In this document: piece after piece, positions 9,277 to 17,255 of the stretch | Numbering within the stretch: the stretch's first letter is position 1 | How the letters are laid out: every line of letters starts with the position of its first letter | Origin: Pseudomonas sp. Ga0074129 | GTDB taxonomy: Bacteria > Pseudomonadota > Gammaproteobacteria > Pseudomonadales > Pseudomonadaceae | Length of the DNA: 64,000 bases | Reading direction: 5' to 3' | Assembly (NCBI GenBank): GCA_001465025.1 | Contig: LNDO01000050.1 | Coordinates: 1 to 64,000 of the forward strand | The notes under the pieces: model-generated | What the model was told of the DNA's origin: nothing | The model's input: only the letters and a program-made list of their open reading frames with translations | Database searches by the model: none | Program-made: the position numbers and the translations under genes

Positions 9277-10679
9277 TGGGTGTTGACCTGCAAGCATTGC
9301 AGCAACGCTTCGGCTCCCGCTACCCAGGGCTGCTGTTGGCATTGTTGATGGTGGCCAGCATGGCCATGATTTTGGCATCGACCAGCATCAATGTGGCCTT
9401 GCCGGCGATCATGCATGACTTTGCCATTGGCCGGCCGTTGGCTCAGTGGTTGTCCACCGGATTTCTCGCCGCCATGACCGCCGGGCTGCTGCTCTCGGCT
9501 TGGGCCCAGGCACGGTTTGGTGCCCGGCGCACGGTTCAGGTTGGCCTTCTATTTTTCATTATGACCTCGCTGCTGGCGCTGGTTGCTGGCGCCGCTTGGC
9601 AGCTCATTACGCTGCGTATTGTGCAAGGGTTGTGTGCCGGGATTATCCAGCCGTTAGCCATGGTGTTGATCTTCCGCGTTTATGCCGATGGCGGGCGTGG
9701 CATGGCACTGGGCATTTATGGCCTGGGGGTGATGCTGGCGCCTTCCCTGGGCCCAGCGGTGGGTGGTTATCTAGTCGACCATTTTGGTTGGGCGGCGATT
9801 TTCTGGATGCCGCTGCCGATGTGCCTGCTGGCGCTGGTGGTGGGGCAATGGCTGTTGCCTGATCAACGGGAACGCAGCACGCCGCGGTTGGATGTTCTGG
9901 CGTTTGTCTGGCTGTGCGTAGCAATCTTTGCCGCCCTTGGATTTCTTGCTGAAGCGCAGCGCTTTGCCTTGAATGCGCCTCGGGTTTGGCTCCCAGGGTG
10001 CGTTGCTGTTGTGGCTGGTGCGCTGTTTTTCCTGCATACACGTAAGGCCATTCAGCCTTTGTTGCCGCTTGCTCTTTGGCAGCATGCCGGATTTCGCAGT
10101 GCCAGTTGGGTTGCGCTCACCTTGGGCATCGGGCTTTATGGCTCCACCTACCTGATACCGTTGTACCTGCAAACGGTCGAGGGCTTTAGTGCCGGCCGTT
10201 CTGGCCTGCTGCTGCTACCTGCCGGACTGTTTATGGGGATGGCGGCGTTTATGGGCGGCTGGTTAAGTGACCGTTTATCAGCCGCTGTGCTGTTGAGTGT
10301 TGGGTTGCTGATCTTTGCGCTCTCCGCTGCCGGGCTGGGTTGGGTCGGCCAGGGCGCTTCGTTCTTGCTGCTGTGTTTCTGGGCCTGCGTGGGGCGAGTC
10401 GGGTTGGGTATTTTACTACCCGCGCTGAGCACCGGCTCGCTGGACATCCTTAACGCTGAAGAACTGGCCCAAGGCGCAGGTGCGATTACCTTTGTTCGCC
10501 AGCTAGGTGGCGCTTTTGGGGTCAATCTGCTGACATTCTTTCTGGAGTGGCGGCACCGTGCAGAAGGGACCAGCCAACTGGCCGAGTTGATTGCCTTCAA
10601 GCAGAGCTTCTGGCTGGTGGCGGTGATCTTCGCTCTCACCGTTGTGGCCGCAGTGGGCGTTAAGTCAACCAAGCGCTGA
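9276..10679 (+). CDS. DHA2-family (EmrB/QacA) major facilitator efflux protein
   Basis: A proton-coupled drug or metabolite exporter of the 14-helix DHA2 group. From the ATG at 9276, which overlaps the MarR stop codon, the protein has 467 residues and many hydrophobic helices. Family signatures are the N-terminal LASTSINVALPAIMHDF with LAQWLSTGFLAAMT and, in helix 5, GIYGLGVMLAPSLGPAVGGY. There is no adjacent membrane-fusion partner gene, so if it works with EmrA/OprM-type partners they are elsewhere. The start at 9228 would lie inside the regulator gene and was not used. Confidence 0.9.
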   Translation: MGVDLQALQQRFGSRYPGLLLALLMVASMAMILASTSINVALPAIMHDFAIGRPLAQWLSTGFLAAMTAGLLLSAWAQARFGARRTVQVGLLFFIMTSLLALVAGAAWQLITLRIVQGLCAGIIQPLAMVLIFRVYADGGRGMALGIYGLGVMLAPSLGPAVGGYLVDHFGWAAIFWMPLPMCLLALVVGQWLLPDQRERSTPRLDVLAFVWLCVAIFAALGFLAEAQRFALNAPRVWLPGCVAVVAGALFFLHTRKAIQPLLPLALWQHAGFRSASWVALTLGIGLYGSTYLIPLYLQTVEGFSAGRSGLLLLPAGLFMGMAAFMGGWLSDRLSAAVLLSVGLLIFALSAAGLGWVGQGASFLLLCFWACVGRVGLGILLPALSTGSLDILNAEELAQGAGAITFVRQLGGAFGVNLLTFFLEWRHRAEGTSQLAELIAFKQSFWLVAVIFALTVVAAVGVKSTKR

Positions 10680-10693
10680 GCGCTCAGCGTTTT
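10674..10693 (+). terminator. Possible terminator at the end of the efflux gene
   Basis: The perfect palindrome CGCTGAGCGCTCAGCG spans the stop codon of the efflux gene and is followed by TTTT. The stem is short (6 bp with a 4-base loop) and the T-run short, so termination would be weak at best. Confidence 0.4.
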
Positions 10694-11006
10694 GATGGTT
10701 CATTTACCGCGACGCCATCTGTTTAGGCATGGGGCTGCGCATGAGCTCATTCACTTAATGGCTCGAGGTCAGGATGTGACGCGGTTGTCATTATATTGAC
10801 TGTGGGCCTATGCTTAACCTCGGTAGCTTTTTAGCAAGCGGCGACTGTTTTACCTTCAACGCGCCGTCATTCTTATTGCCTGGCACCGGGTTGCACACGG
10901 AACGTACTCTCCCCAGGTATTTTTGCCACCTTCAACCACCATCACCAGCCCTTGATCGGGCGCAGTCAGGTGAGTGCAGGGTGTGTGTTTACCGGGAGCA
11001 CTTTTT
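10680..11006. other. 327-bp intergenic region before fimV
   Basis: No convincing gene was found here; a frame opening at 10810 lacks a ribosome-binding site and resembles nothing. The region holds the fimV upstream sequence, with a possible -10 element TATATT at 10792-10797 and a GGGAG ribosome-binding site at about 10994-10998. No repeat was seen. Confidence 0.5.
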
Positions 11007-13082
11007 ATGACCATTGTCCGTCAATTACTGATCGGTCTGGCTTCCAGCTCGGCGTTGTACTCCGGGCTGGTACCCGCTCTTGGCTTGGGTGAAATCAGCC
11101 TTAACTCGGCCTTGAGCCAACCGCTGGATGCTGAAATCAAACTGCTGGATGTGGGCAACCTCACCGATGCAGATGTGCGCGTTCGTCTGGCCCCGGCGGA
11201 TGTGTTCAGTCGTTCGGGCGTTGAGCGCCTGTACTTCTTCAATGACCTGCGCTTTGAGCCGCTGTTGCGCGGTGACAGCAGCGTGATTCGTGTCCTGTCG
11301 ACCCAGCCGGTACGCGAGCCTTACCTGAACTTTATCGTGGAAGTGGCAAGGCCAAGCGGGCGGTTGTATCGCGAGTACACCGTTTTGCTCGATCCGCCTG
11401 GCTCGGCCAGTCTTGTAACGGCAGCCAGTCCTGCTGCGCCAGCATTTGTGGCATCTGCGCGTCCTGTCGCGAGCGAGCGACCACGCCCGACTGCTATGCC
11501 CGCAGCTCAATTGGGCAATCGCTACAGCGTTGTGGGCGGCGATAGCTTGTGGAAAATCGCTACACGGCTGGCAGGCAATACCGGTTCATCGGTAACGGCC
11601 GCCGCGTTGGTGGATCACCTGTATGCGCTCAATCCTCAGGCATTTATCAATGGCGACGTGAGCCGCCTGCGAGTCGGCGCGCAGTTGTTACTGCCGGATC
11701 GCGTGGCACCTCTATCAACTGCGGGCACTGGCGCTTCTGCAAACCCAGCAGTTTTTTCCGTGGTGCAAGCCGAGGCCGTTGAGGCCCAAGCCCAGCCCGC
11801 AACTGCGCAGGCGGCGCTGGATCCTGCCGCAGAGCTGCAACGGCTGGAGCAGGCAAGGGTCGAGCGCGAGCTGGCCAGCCAGATCGCCGAAACCCTGCAA
11901 TTGCAGCAGAGCCTTGCTGAGCTTGGCGTGCAGGTGCAGCAGTTGCAGCAACAGATGCAAGCACGTGATGAGCAGATTGCCGGCTTGCTGGCAGAGTTGG
12001 CCGCGCGCCGAACCGAAACTGATGCCACCCCAGTTGCAGCATCGTCCGCGGCTGTGAGCCCCGCAGCGGCTGCGGCCGAGCCGGGTAATCACTGGTTGGC
12101 TTGGATCACCGCCATGTTGGCCTTGTTATTGGCCGGTGTGGCTGGGTTGCTCTGGCGTGTCAGAAATCCCGGCGTGCCGCCTGTAGCCCTGGCGATTTCT
12201 CAACCGGAGCAACCCCCAGCAGCAGCGCTTGTCGCTGAGGCCTTGGCGCAGGTGGGGCCAGCAACACAGGCTCAAGCGAGCCCAGCAGTGCCGCGCACTG
12301 GCCCGGTTTGGCCGGCGGGTGATGAAGATGCCTTGCAAAGCGCCAATGTTTATATCGCGTATGGGCGCTTGAGTGAGGCGCTCGATACGCTGCGCAAGGC
12401 CTGGGACGCGCAGCCACAGCGTGGCGATATTGGCTTCCGTTTATTGGAAGTGCTGGCTTTGGCCGGTGATGCGCAGGGTTTTCTTGCACTGGAAGCGCCT
12501 GTGCGAGAATCGGGTTTTAGCCCAGTGCGCATTGACGAGCTCAAGGCGCGGCATGCCGATTTGCTCAATCAGTCGAATGCCAGCCTGTTAGACGAGGTGG
12601 TATTGGTGCTTGATGAGTCGCAAGTACCTCAGCCGCCGCAACCGTTAAACAGCGCGGCCAATGATGCCCAATTGAATCTGGATGACTTGTCGTTGGATGC
12701 CGACTGGGACTTGGTCAGCCCCTTTGCACCCGAAAAAAGGCCGAGCAAAACCGTTGTCAGTGAAACACTACCAGAGCTTGATGAGCCTGATTTTTTCCAG
12801 CGGTCTGATAACCACAACGTACGCAGCCCTTTTGCTGAAACCATGCTGGTTGAAGAAACGGATCACCCGGACTGGTCGGCGGGTGAGTTTCAGGTGTCTT
12901 TGTTGGATGACTTGGATGCCTTGGCCGGTGATCATGACAACCTGTCCAAATTGAATTTAGCCCTGGCTTACATTGAGCAGGGCAGCGTGGAAAGTGCCTG
13001 CCAGATTCTCAATCAGGTGTTGGTCGAGGGCGACGAGCAGCAAAAACAGGAAGCCCTGCAATTGCTCGCCAAAATCGCCTGA
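11007..13082 (+). CDS. fimV: FimV/HubP-family polar organising protein
   Basis: FimV is an inner-membrane, peptidoglycan-binding polar hub needed for type IV pilus assembly and, in P. aeruginosa, for CyaB-dependent cAMP production. From the ATG at 11007 the protein has 691 residues: signal peptide (1-24, ending near ALGLGEISL), the conserved FimV N-terminal domain, a LysM domain at about 170-230 (RYSVVGGDSLWKIATRL), a coiled coil at about 285-345, a membrane helix at about 364-385, acidic linkers, and the C-terminal FimV/TPR motif NLALAYIEQGSVESACQILN. It is clearly shorter than the roughly 900-residue P. aeruginosa FimV, mainly in the acidic cytoplasmic part. A frame start at 10974 lacks the signal peptide position and was rejected. 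Confidence 0.92.
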   Translation: MTIVRQLLIGLASSSALYSGLVPALGLGEISLNSALSQPLDAEIKLLDVGNLTDADVRVRLAPADVFSRSGVERLYFFNDLRFEPLLRGDSSVIRVLSTQPVREPYLNFIVEVARPSGRLYREYTVLLDPPGSASLVTAASPAAPAFVASARPVASERPRPTAMPAAQLGNRYSVVGGDSLWKIATRLAGNTGSSVTAAALVDHLYALNPQAFINGDVSRLRVGAQLLLPDRVAPLSTAGTGASANPAVFSVVQAEAVEAQAQPATAQAALDPAAELQRLEQARVERELASQIAETLQLQQSLAELGVQVQQLQQQMQARDEQIAGLLAELAARRTETDATPVAASSAAVSPAAAAAEPGNHWLAWITAMLALLLAGVAGLLWRVRNPGVPPVALAISQPEQPPAAALVAEALAQVGPATQAQASPAVPRTGPVWPAGDEDALQSANVYIAYGRLSEALDTLRKAWDAQPQRGDIGFRLLEVLALAGDAQGFLALEAPVRESGFSPVRIDELKARHADLLNQSNASLLDEVVLVLDESQVPQPPQPLNSAANDAQLNLDDLSLDADWDLVSPFAPEKRPSKTVVSETLPELDEPDFFQRSDNHNVRSPFAETMLVEETDHPDWSAGEFQVSLLDDLDALAGDHDNLSKLNLALAYIEQGSVESACQILNQVLVEGDEQQKQEALQLLAKIA

Positions 13083-13181
13083 CACGCTGGCCTTCTACCC
13101 GGCCGTGCCACTCTTGGCGCGGGCGCTTAGCCAAGGCAGCCCTTCGGCTGTCTGTGTCCAAACCCGGTAACGAGTGAATCC

Positions 13182-13472
13182 ATGTCCCATGTCAAAGCCG
13201 AAGTGGTCATCACCTATTGCAGCCAATGCCAATGGTTGCTGCGCGCTGCCTGGTTGGCTCAGGAGTTACTTTCGACCTTCAGCGACGATCTAGCCCGCGT
13301 CAGTCTTGAACCGGGCACCGGTGGCGTGTTTCGGGTCACCTGCGACGGTGCGCAGATCTGGGAGCGTAAGGCCGATGGCGGCTTCCCCGAAGCCAAGGTG
13401 CTAAAGCAGCGCCTGCGCGATCAGATTGACCCACAGCGGGACTTGGGCCACAGCGATCGTCCGTCAGCCTGA
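13182..13472 (+). CDS. SelT/SelW/SelH (Rdx) family thioredoxin-like protein
   Basis: A 96-residue small redox protein. The Rdx fold is indicated by VVITYCSQCQW with a CxxC pair at Cys13 and Cys16 and by the C-terminal signature GGFPEAKVLKQRLRD. Animal homologues have selenocysteine in the second position; here it is a normal cysteine codon, so no SECIS element is needed. The electron donor and target are unknown. It lies between fimV and a DMT transporter, converging on the latter. Confidence 0.88.
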   Translation: MSHVKAEVVITYCSQCQWLLRAAWLAQELLSTFSDDLARVSLEPGTGGVFRVTCDGAQIWERKADGGFPEAKVLKQRLRDQIDPQRDLGHSDRPSA

Positions 13473-13503
13473 TTGACCTTTATCACCCGCTGTATCGAAT
13501 GGC

Positions 13504-14355
13504 TTATCGAGCGCTGCGTGCCGAGATAAAAATCGCACACACAATCAGCGCGCCCCCGGCGAGCATGCGCAGGGTCGGCACTTCGCTGAACAGCAGCCAG
13601 GCGAAGGTGATGCCATAGATCGGTTCCAAGGCAAAAATCACCGCTGTGGTGCGTGCTTTGAGCACACGCAGGCTGGCGACAAACAGGCTGTGTGCCAGCC
13701 CGGTGCAGAAGATGCCGAGCATGGCCATCCACAACCAGTCTTGAGCCTGCACGCTGGGCAGCGTCGGCCAGGCCAGCGGCAGGAAGACCAATAGCACAGC
13801 AATATTCTGGTACAGCGCTGCCTGGATTGGCTCAATGCCACGGGTGCTGGCACGGTTTAGCAGGGACAACAGAGCAAACAACAGGCCCGACAACACCGCC
13901 CACAGCAAACCGCTGGTGGCCTCGCTGCCGAGGGTGAAATCCGGCGTGACGAGGATCAGCCCCAGGCACACCAGCACAACCATGGCGTATTCCATGGGCC
14001 GTGTGCGCTCACGGAACAGCACGCCTTCGAGCAGCACGGTAAAAGCCGGGAAGCTGGCAAAACCGAGGGTGGCAATGGCCACGCCTGAGAGCTGCACGGC
14101 TTCAAAAAAACTCCACCAATGCGCGCCAAGCAAGAGGCCGCCAAGGGCTAAGAGAGCGGTTTGCCGCAGGCTAAGCCGCACCAGGCGGGCGTTGCTGAAC
14201 AACTGGGCGAATAGTAGTAATGCCGCAATGGCAAAAATCGCTCGTCCGGCGGAGATCATCTGCGGCGTGGTGTTGGCCAGTTTGCCGAAGATGCCAGAAA
14301 GACCGAACAGCAGCGCGCCCAGGTGAATGGCCCACAGTGCATTGCGCTGATTCAT
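13504..14355 (-). CDS. EamA-family DMT superfamily transporter
   Basis: A 283-residue inner-membrane protein with about ten hydrophobic helices arranged as two EamA repeats: the first begins ALWAIHLGALLFGLSGIFGK, the second at about TSGLLWAVLSGLLFALLSLL. Family members export amino acids or other small metabolites; the substrate cannot be told from sequence. The AraC-type regulator gene lies directly upstream in the same direction (137 bp gap) and may control it. Confidence 0.88.
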   Translation of the reverse strand: MNQRNALWAIHLGALLFGLSGIFGKLANTTPQMISAGRAIFAIAALLLFAQLFSNARLVRLSLRQTALLALGGLLLGAHWWSFFEAVQLSGVAIATLGFASFPAFTVLLEGVLFRERTRPMEYAMVVLVCLGLILVTPDFTLGSEATSGLLWAVLSGLLFALLSLLNRASTRGIEPIQAALYQNIAVLLVFLPLAWPTLPSVQAQDWLWMAMLGIFCTGLAHSLFVASLRVLKARTTAVIFALEPIYGITFAWLLFSEVPTLRMLAGGALIVCAIFISARSAR

Positions 14356-14492
14356 GAGTGTGACGCACCTGATCGATTGCGCTGCATAAGAGACTCCAAG
14401 GTTGCGCCGCGCAGTCTAGGCGTCATCGTGCGGTGTTGTCTGTCTTGGGAATCACCGATTTTGTCGTCAGGCTCGCATATGCTGTTGGCCTG

Positions 14493-15242
14493 TTAACGGT
14501 TGCGGCGCAGCTGCCTTGGGTTAACCCCAAAATGGCGCGAGAGGGCGGCGCTAAACGCGCTCTGCGAGCTGTAGCCGACCCGCGCGGCGATCTCACCAAT
14601 GGCCAAGTTGCTGCCTTGTAACAGCTGACGCGCCAACTGCAAGCGGCGGCTGCGCACATAGTCCATGGGAGTTTGTCCGGTTTCATGCAGGAAGCGGGCA
14701 TGGAAGCGCGCCACCGAAAGCCCACTCAGGCGCGCCAGGTCGCGGACCTGCAGCGGATAGGCCGCATGTTGGTCGATGTGTGCATCCAAAACCGTCAATG
14801 GCAGTGCCTTGTAGGCCGGAGCCGGGGCATCAACGCAGGCCAGGCTGGCCAACAACAGGGCCGAGCCTTGCTGAGCGATGACCGGGTCTGCAATCGGGCT
14901 GTTGGCCAGCCAGGCGACCAATTGGCTCTGGGCCGGTGTCAGGCTGAGGGTGGCGGGCTTTTCCAGCAATCGATGAGTGGCGTCCAGGTGTGGGCCCAGC
15001 TGCTGTTGTAACCAGGGCTGCGCAGGCACGTCGAGCACCAGGCACTGGCTGCCAGATTGGCTGGCGCAGGCATGCTGCGCAGTGCTGGGTACCACAGCCA
15101 AGGTTTGCCGGGTGATTAGCCTGCCTTGTCCGTTGATTTCGACATCCAGTTGGCCACTGATGCCAAACACTAACTGTGCATGATCATGGCTGTGGCTTAA
15201 TCGTTCATGGCTGTAATGACGCAGCGAAAGCAGCGAAGACAT
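14493..15242 (-). CDS. AraC-family transcriptional regulator (cupin type)
   Basis: A 249-residue regulator with an N-terminal cupin-like sensor (HSHDHAQLVFGISGQLDVEI) and a C-terminal double helix-turn-helix: first HTH LQVRDLARLSGLSVARFHARF, second IGEIAARVGYSSQSAFSAALS followed by HFGVNPRQLRR. The length and layout match regulators that act on an adjacent exporter. It is transcribed away from the phosphoesterase gene, so the PHO-box-like repeat at 15294-15322 lies in the shared upstream region. Confidence 0.88.
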   Translation of the reverse strand: MSSLLSLRHYSHERLSHSHDHAQLVFGISGQLDVEINGQGRLITRQTLAVVPSTAQHACASQSGSQCLVLDVPAQPWLQQQLGPHLDATHRLLEKPATLSLTPAQSQLVAWLANSPIADPVIAQQGSALLLASLACVDAPAPAYKALPLTVLDAHIDQHAAYPLQVRDLARLSGLSVARFHARFLHETGQTPMDYVRSRRLQLARQLLQGSNLAIGEIAARVGYSSQSAFSAALSRHFGVNPRQLRRNR

Positions 15243-15293
15243 GCTGGGCTCCTTGTTCAGGCGCTCAAGTCTACCTGCCTGCGGTGGTTTGGG

Positions 15294-15322
15294 TTGTCAC
15301 CGAATTGCCATGCAGTTGTCAT
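15294..15322 (+). promoter_or_regulatory. PHO-box-like direct repeats (candidate PhoB site)
   Basis: Three 7-bp units, TTGTCAC, TTGCCAT and TTGTCAT, are separated by exactly 4 bp each, giving an 11-bp period. The known PhoB box is two CTGTCAT-like units with a 4-bp spacer. A weaker fourth unit, GTTTCAC, follows in phase at 15327-15333. The array ends 53 bp before the ATG of the phosphoesterase gene. No clear -10 element was found. Confidence 0.65.
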
Positions 15323-15375
15323 GCACGTTTCACCCCGGCTGCGCAGACTCAAGCAAACCCAGCCGGAGGTCGTCC

Positions 15376-16200
15376 ATGACCAGCGCTCAGCTCGCCAAGC
15401 CCAGCCGCAAGCAACGTGTCCGTACCCTGTGGATTTCCGATGTTCATTTAGGTACGCGTGATTGTCAGGCCGAACACTTGGCGGCCTTTCTCAAGCGTTA
15501 TCACACGGACAAGATCTATTTGGTCGGCGACATCATTGACGGCTGGAAGCTGCGCAGCGGGGTGTACTGGCCGCAATCGCACAGCAACGTGATTCGCCGT
15601 CTGCTGACCATGAGCAAGCGTGGCACCGAGGTGATTTATGTCACCGGCAACCATGATGAATTTTTGCGCCGCTACTCCAGCCTGATGCTGGGTAATTTGC
15701 AGTTGGTGGATGAGGCCGAGCACGTCACGGCCGATGGCCGCAGTTTGCTGGTGATTCACGGTGATCAGTTTGATGTGATCACTCGCTACCACCGTTGGCT
15801 GGCGTTCCTCGGTGACTCGGCCTACGAGTTCACCCTGACCCTCAACCGCTGGCTTAACTTCTGGCGCAGCCGTTATGGCTACGGTTATTGGTCGCTGTCT
15901 GCTTACCTCAAGCACAAGGTCAAGACAGCGGTTAATTTCATCAGCGACTTTGAAGAAGCCATCGTCCATGAGTGCGCCAAGCGTGGTTTCAATGGTGTGG
16001 TCTGCGGGCATATTCACCATGCTGAAATTCGTCCGATGGGCGATGTGGTGTACATGAACTGCGGCGATTGGGTGGAGTCCTGTACGGCGTTGATCGAACA
16101 CCTGGATGGCAGCATCGAGTTGTATCGCCTGGCCGATGATCAGGCCCGTCAGGCGCAGCTCGAGCCGACGCCTGTGGTTGCTGCCGAGCCTGCGCTGTGA
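15376..16200 (+). CDS. plcP: PlcP-like metallophosphoesterase (annotated family: UDP-2,3-diacylglucosamine diphosphatase)
   Basis: A 274-residue calcineurin-like phosphoesterase. The metal-binding motifs are all present in order: SDVHLG, GDIIDGW, GNHDEF, HGDQFD and GHIHHAE. Sequence searches usually name this family after LpxH. Its position, overlapping a glycosyltransferase and next to an AraC regulator and cyaB, equals P. aeruginosa PA3219-PA3218-PA3217 as I recall them, where the pair is PlcP (a phospholipase C acting on phospholipids in phosphate starvation) and Agt1. The PHO-box-like array upstream supports that role. Start at 15376 follows GGAGGT at 15365-15370; an in-frame start at 15241 lies before the PHO-like sites and was rejected. 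Confidence 0.82.
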   Translation: MTSAQLAKPSRKQRVRTLWISDVHLGTRDCQAEHLAAFLKRYHTDKIYLVGDIIDGWKLRSGVYWPQSHSNVIRRLLTMSKRGTEVIYVTGNHDEFLRRYSSLMLGNLQLVDEAEHVTADGRSLLVIHGDQFDVITRYHRWLAFLGDSAYEFTLTLNRWLNFWRSRYGYGYWSLSAYLKHKVKTAVNFISDFEEAIVHECAKRGFNGVVCGHIHHAEIRPMGDVVYMNCGDWVESCTALIEHLDGSIELYRLADDQARQAQLEPTPVVAAEPAL

Positions 16201-17255
16201 GAATCCTGATTGTTTCCGATGCCTGGACGCCACAGGTCAACGGCGTGGTCACCAGCCTGCAAGCCTTGATCAGCGAACTGCGAGGCTTGGGGCATCAGGT
16301 CAAACTGCTGTCGCCCGCCGTTTTTCGCGCCGTACCGTGCCCCAGTTATGCGGAAATTCCGCTGGTCTGGAACCTGTGGCGAGTAGGCCCGGCTATTCGC
16401 GCCTATCAACCGGATTGCGTGCATCTGGCCACTGAAGGCCCGCTGGGTTGGGCCGCGCGGCGCTGGTTGAGCGCGCGCGGGTTGGCTTTCTCCAGTGCCA
16501 TCCACACGCGCTTTCCCGAATACGTACACACCCGCTGGCCCTGGGTGCCGTTGCGCTGGGGTTATGCCTTTTTGCGCGCGTTTCATCGGCCAAGCCAGGC
16601 GGTATTGGTGACCACTGAACGCATGCGTGATGAGTTTGCAGGGTGGGGCTTCAAGCGTCTGGTGCTGTGGCGCAAGGGCGTCGACACACGGTTATTTCGT
16701 CCATCGGCGACATCGCCCTGCCGGGTTGAACCGGTATTTCTGTATGTGGGGCGGATTGCCCCGGAAAAGAACATCGAAGCTTTCCTTACCCTTGATTTAC
16801 CGGGGGAGAAGCGCGTGGTCGGCGATGGCCCGCAACGCGCCGCTTTGCAGGCTGCTTATCCGCAGGTGCGTTTTCTCGGCTATCAGCATGGTCAGGCGCT
16901 GGCCCAGGCTTTTCAACATGCCAGCGTGCTGGTGTTCCCCTCGCGCACTGATACCTATGGTTTGGTGATGCTGGAGGCCATGGCTTGCGGTACGCCGGTG
17001 GCTGCCTTTCCGGTGGCCGGGCCATTGGATGTGTTGCAGGCGGATGTAAGCGGGGTGATGGATGAGGATTTGCGCGCGGCCTGTCTGGCAGCCTTGGACT
17101 TGAACCGTGAGCGCTGCGCCACTGCCGCCGCGCAGCAATCCTGGCGAGCCTCGGCGCTGGAGTTTTTGGCGCAGCAGCCTTTGCTTGATGGTGAGCTATG
17201 CATGCCCGTCAGGCCATGTTCACAGCGCGCAACGGGCGAGCAGGCGCTTACATAA
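16197..17255 (+). CDS. Agt-like glycosyltransferase family 4 (putative glycolipid synthase)
   Basis: A 352-residue GT-B glycosyltransferase. The N-terminal domain begins RILIVSDAWTPQVNGVVTSL with the typical QVNGV motif; the C-terminal nucleotide-sugar domain has YVGRIAPEKNIEAF, GDGPQR and FPSRTDTYGLVMLEAMACGTPVAA (in the EX7E region). GTG start at 16197 overlaps the upstream TGA, so translation is coupled to the phosphoesterase. By analogy to P. aeruginosa Agt1 it would glycosylate diacylglycerol released by PlcP, replacing phospholipids by glycolipids under phosphate limitation (inference). Its 3' end overlaps the end of convergent cyaB by 8 bp. Confidence 0.82.
   Translation: MRILIVSDAWTPQVNGVVTSLQALISELRGLGHQVKLLSPAVFRAVPCPSYAEIPLVWNLWRVGPAIRAYQPDCVHLATEGPLGWAARRWLSARGLAFSSAIHTRFPEYVHTRWPWVPLRWGYAFLRAFHRPSQAVLVTTERMRDEFAGWGFKRLVLWRKGVDTRLFRPSATSPCRVEPVFLYVGRIAPEKNIEAFLTLDLPGEKRVVGDGPQRAALQAAYPQVRFLGYQHGQALAQAFQHASVLVFPSRTDTYGLVMLEAMACGTPVAAFPVAGPLDVLQADVSGVMDEDLRAACLAALDLNRERCATAAAQQSWRASALEFLAQQPLLDGELCMPVRPCSQRATGEQALT

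Noticed and set aside
10810-11010. 66-residue frame before fimV
   Set aside because: No ribosome-binding site, no similarity, overlaps the fimV start; composition is not gene-like.
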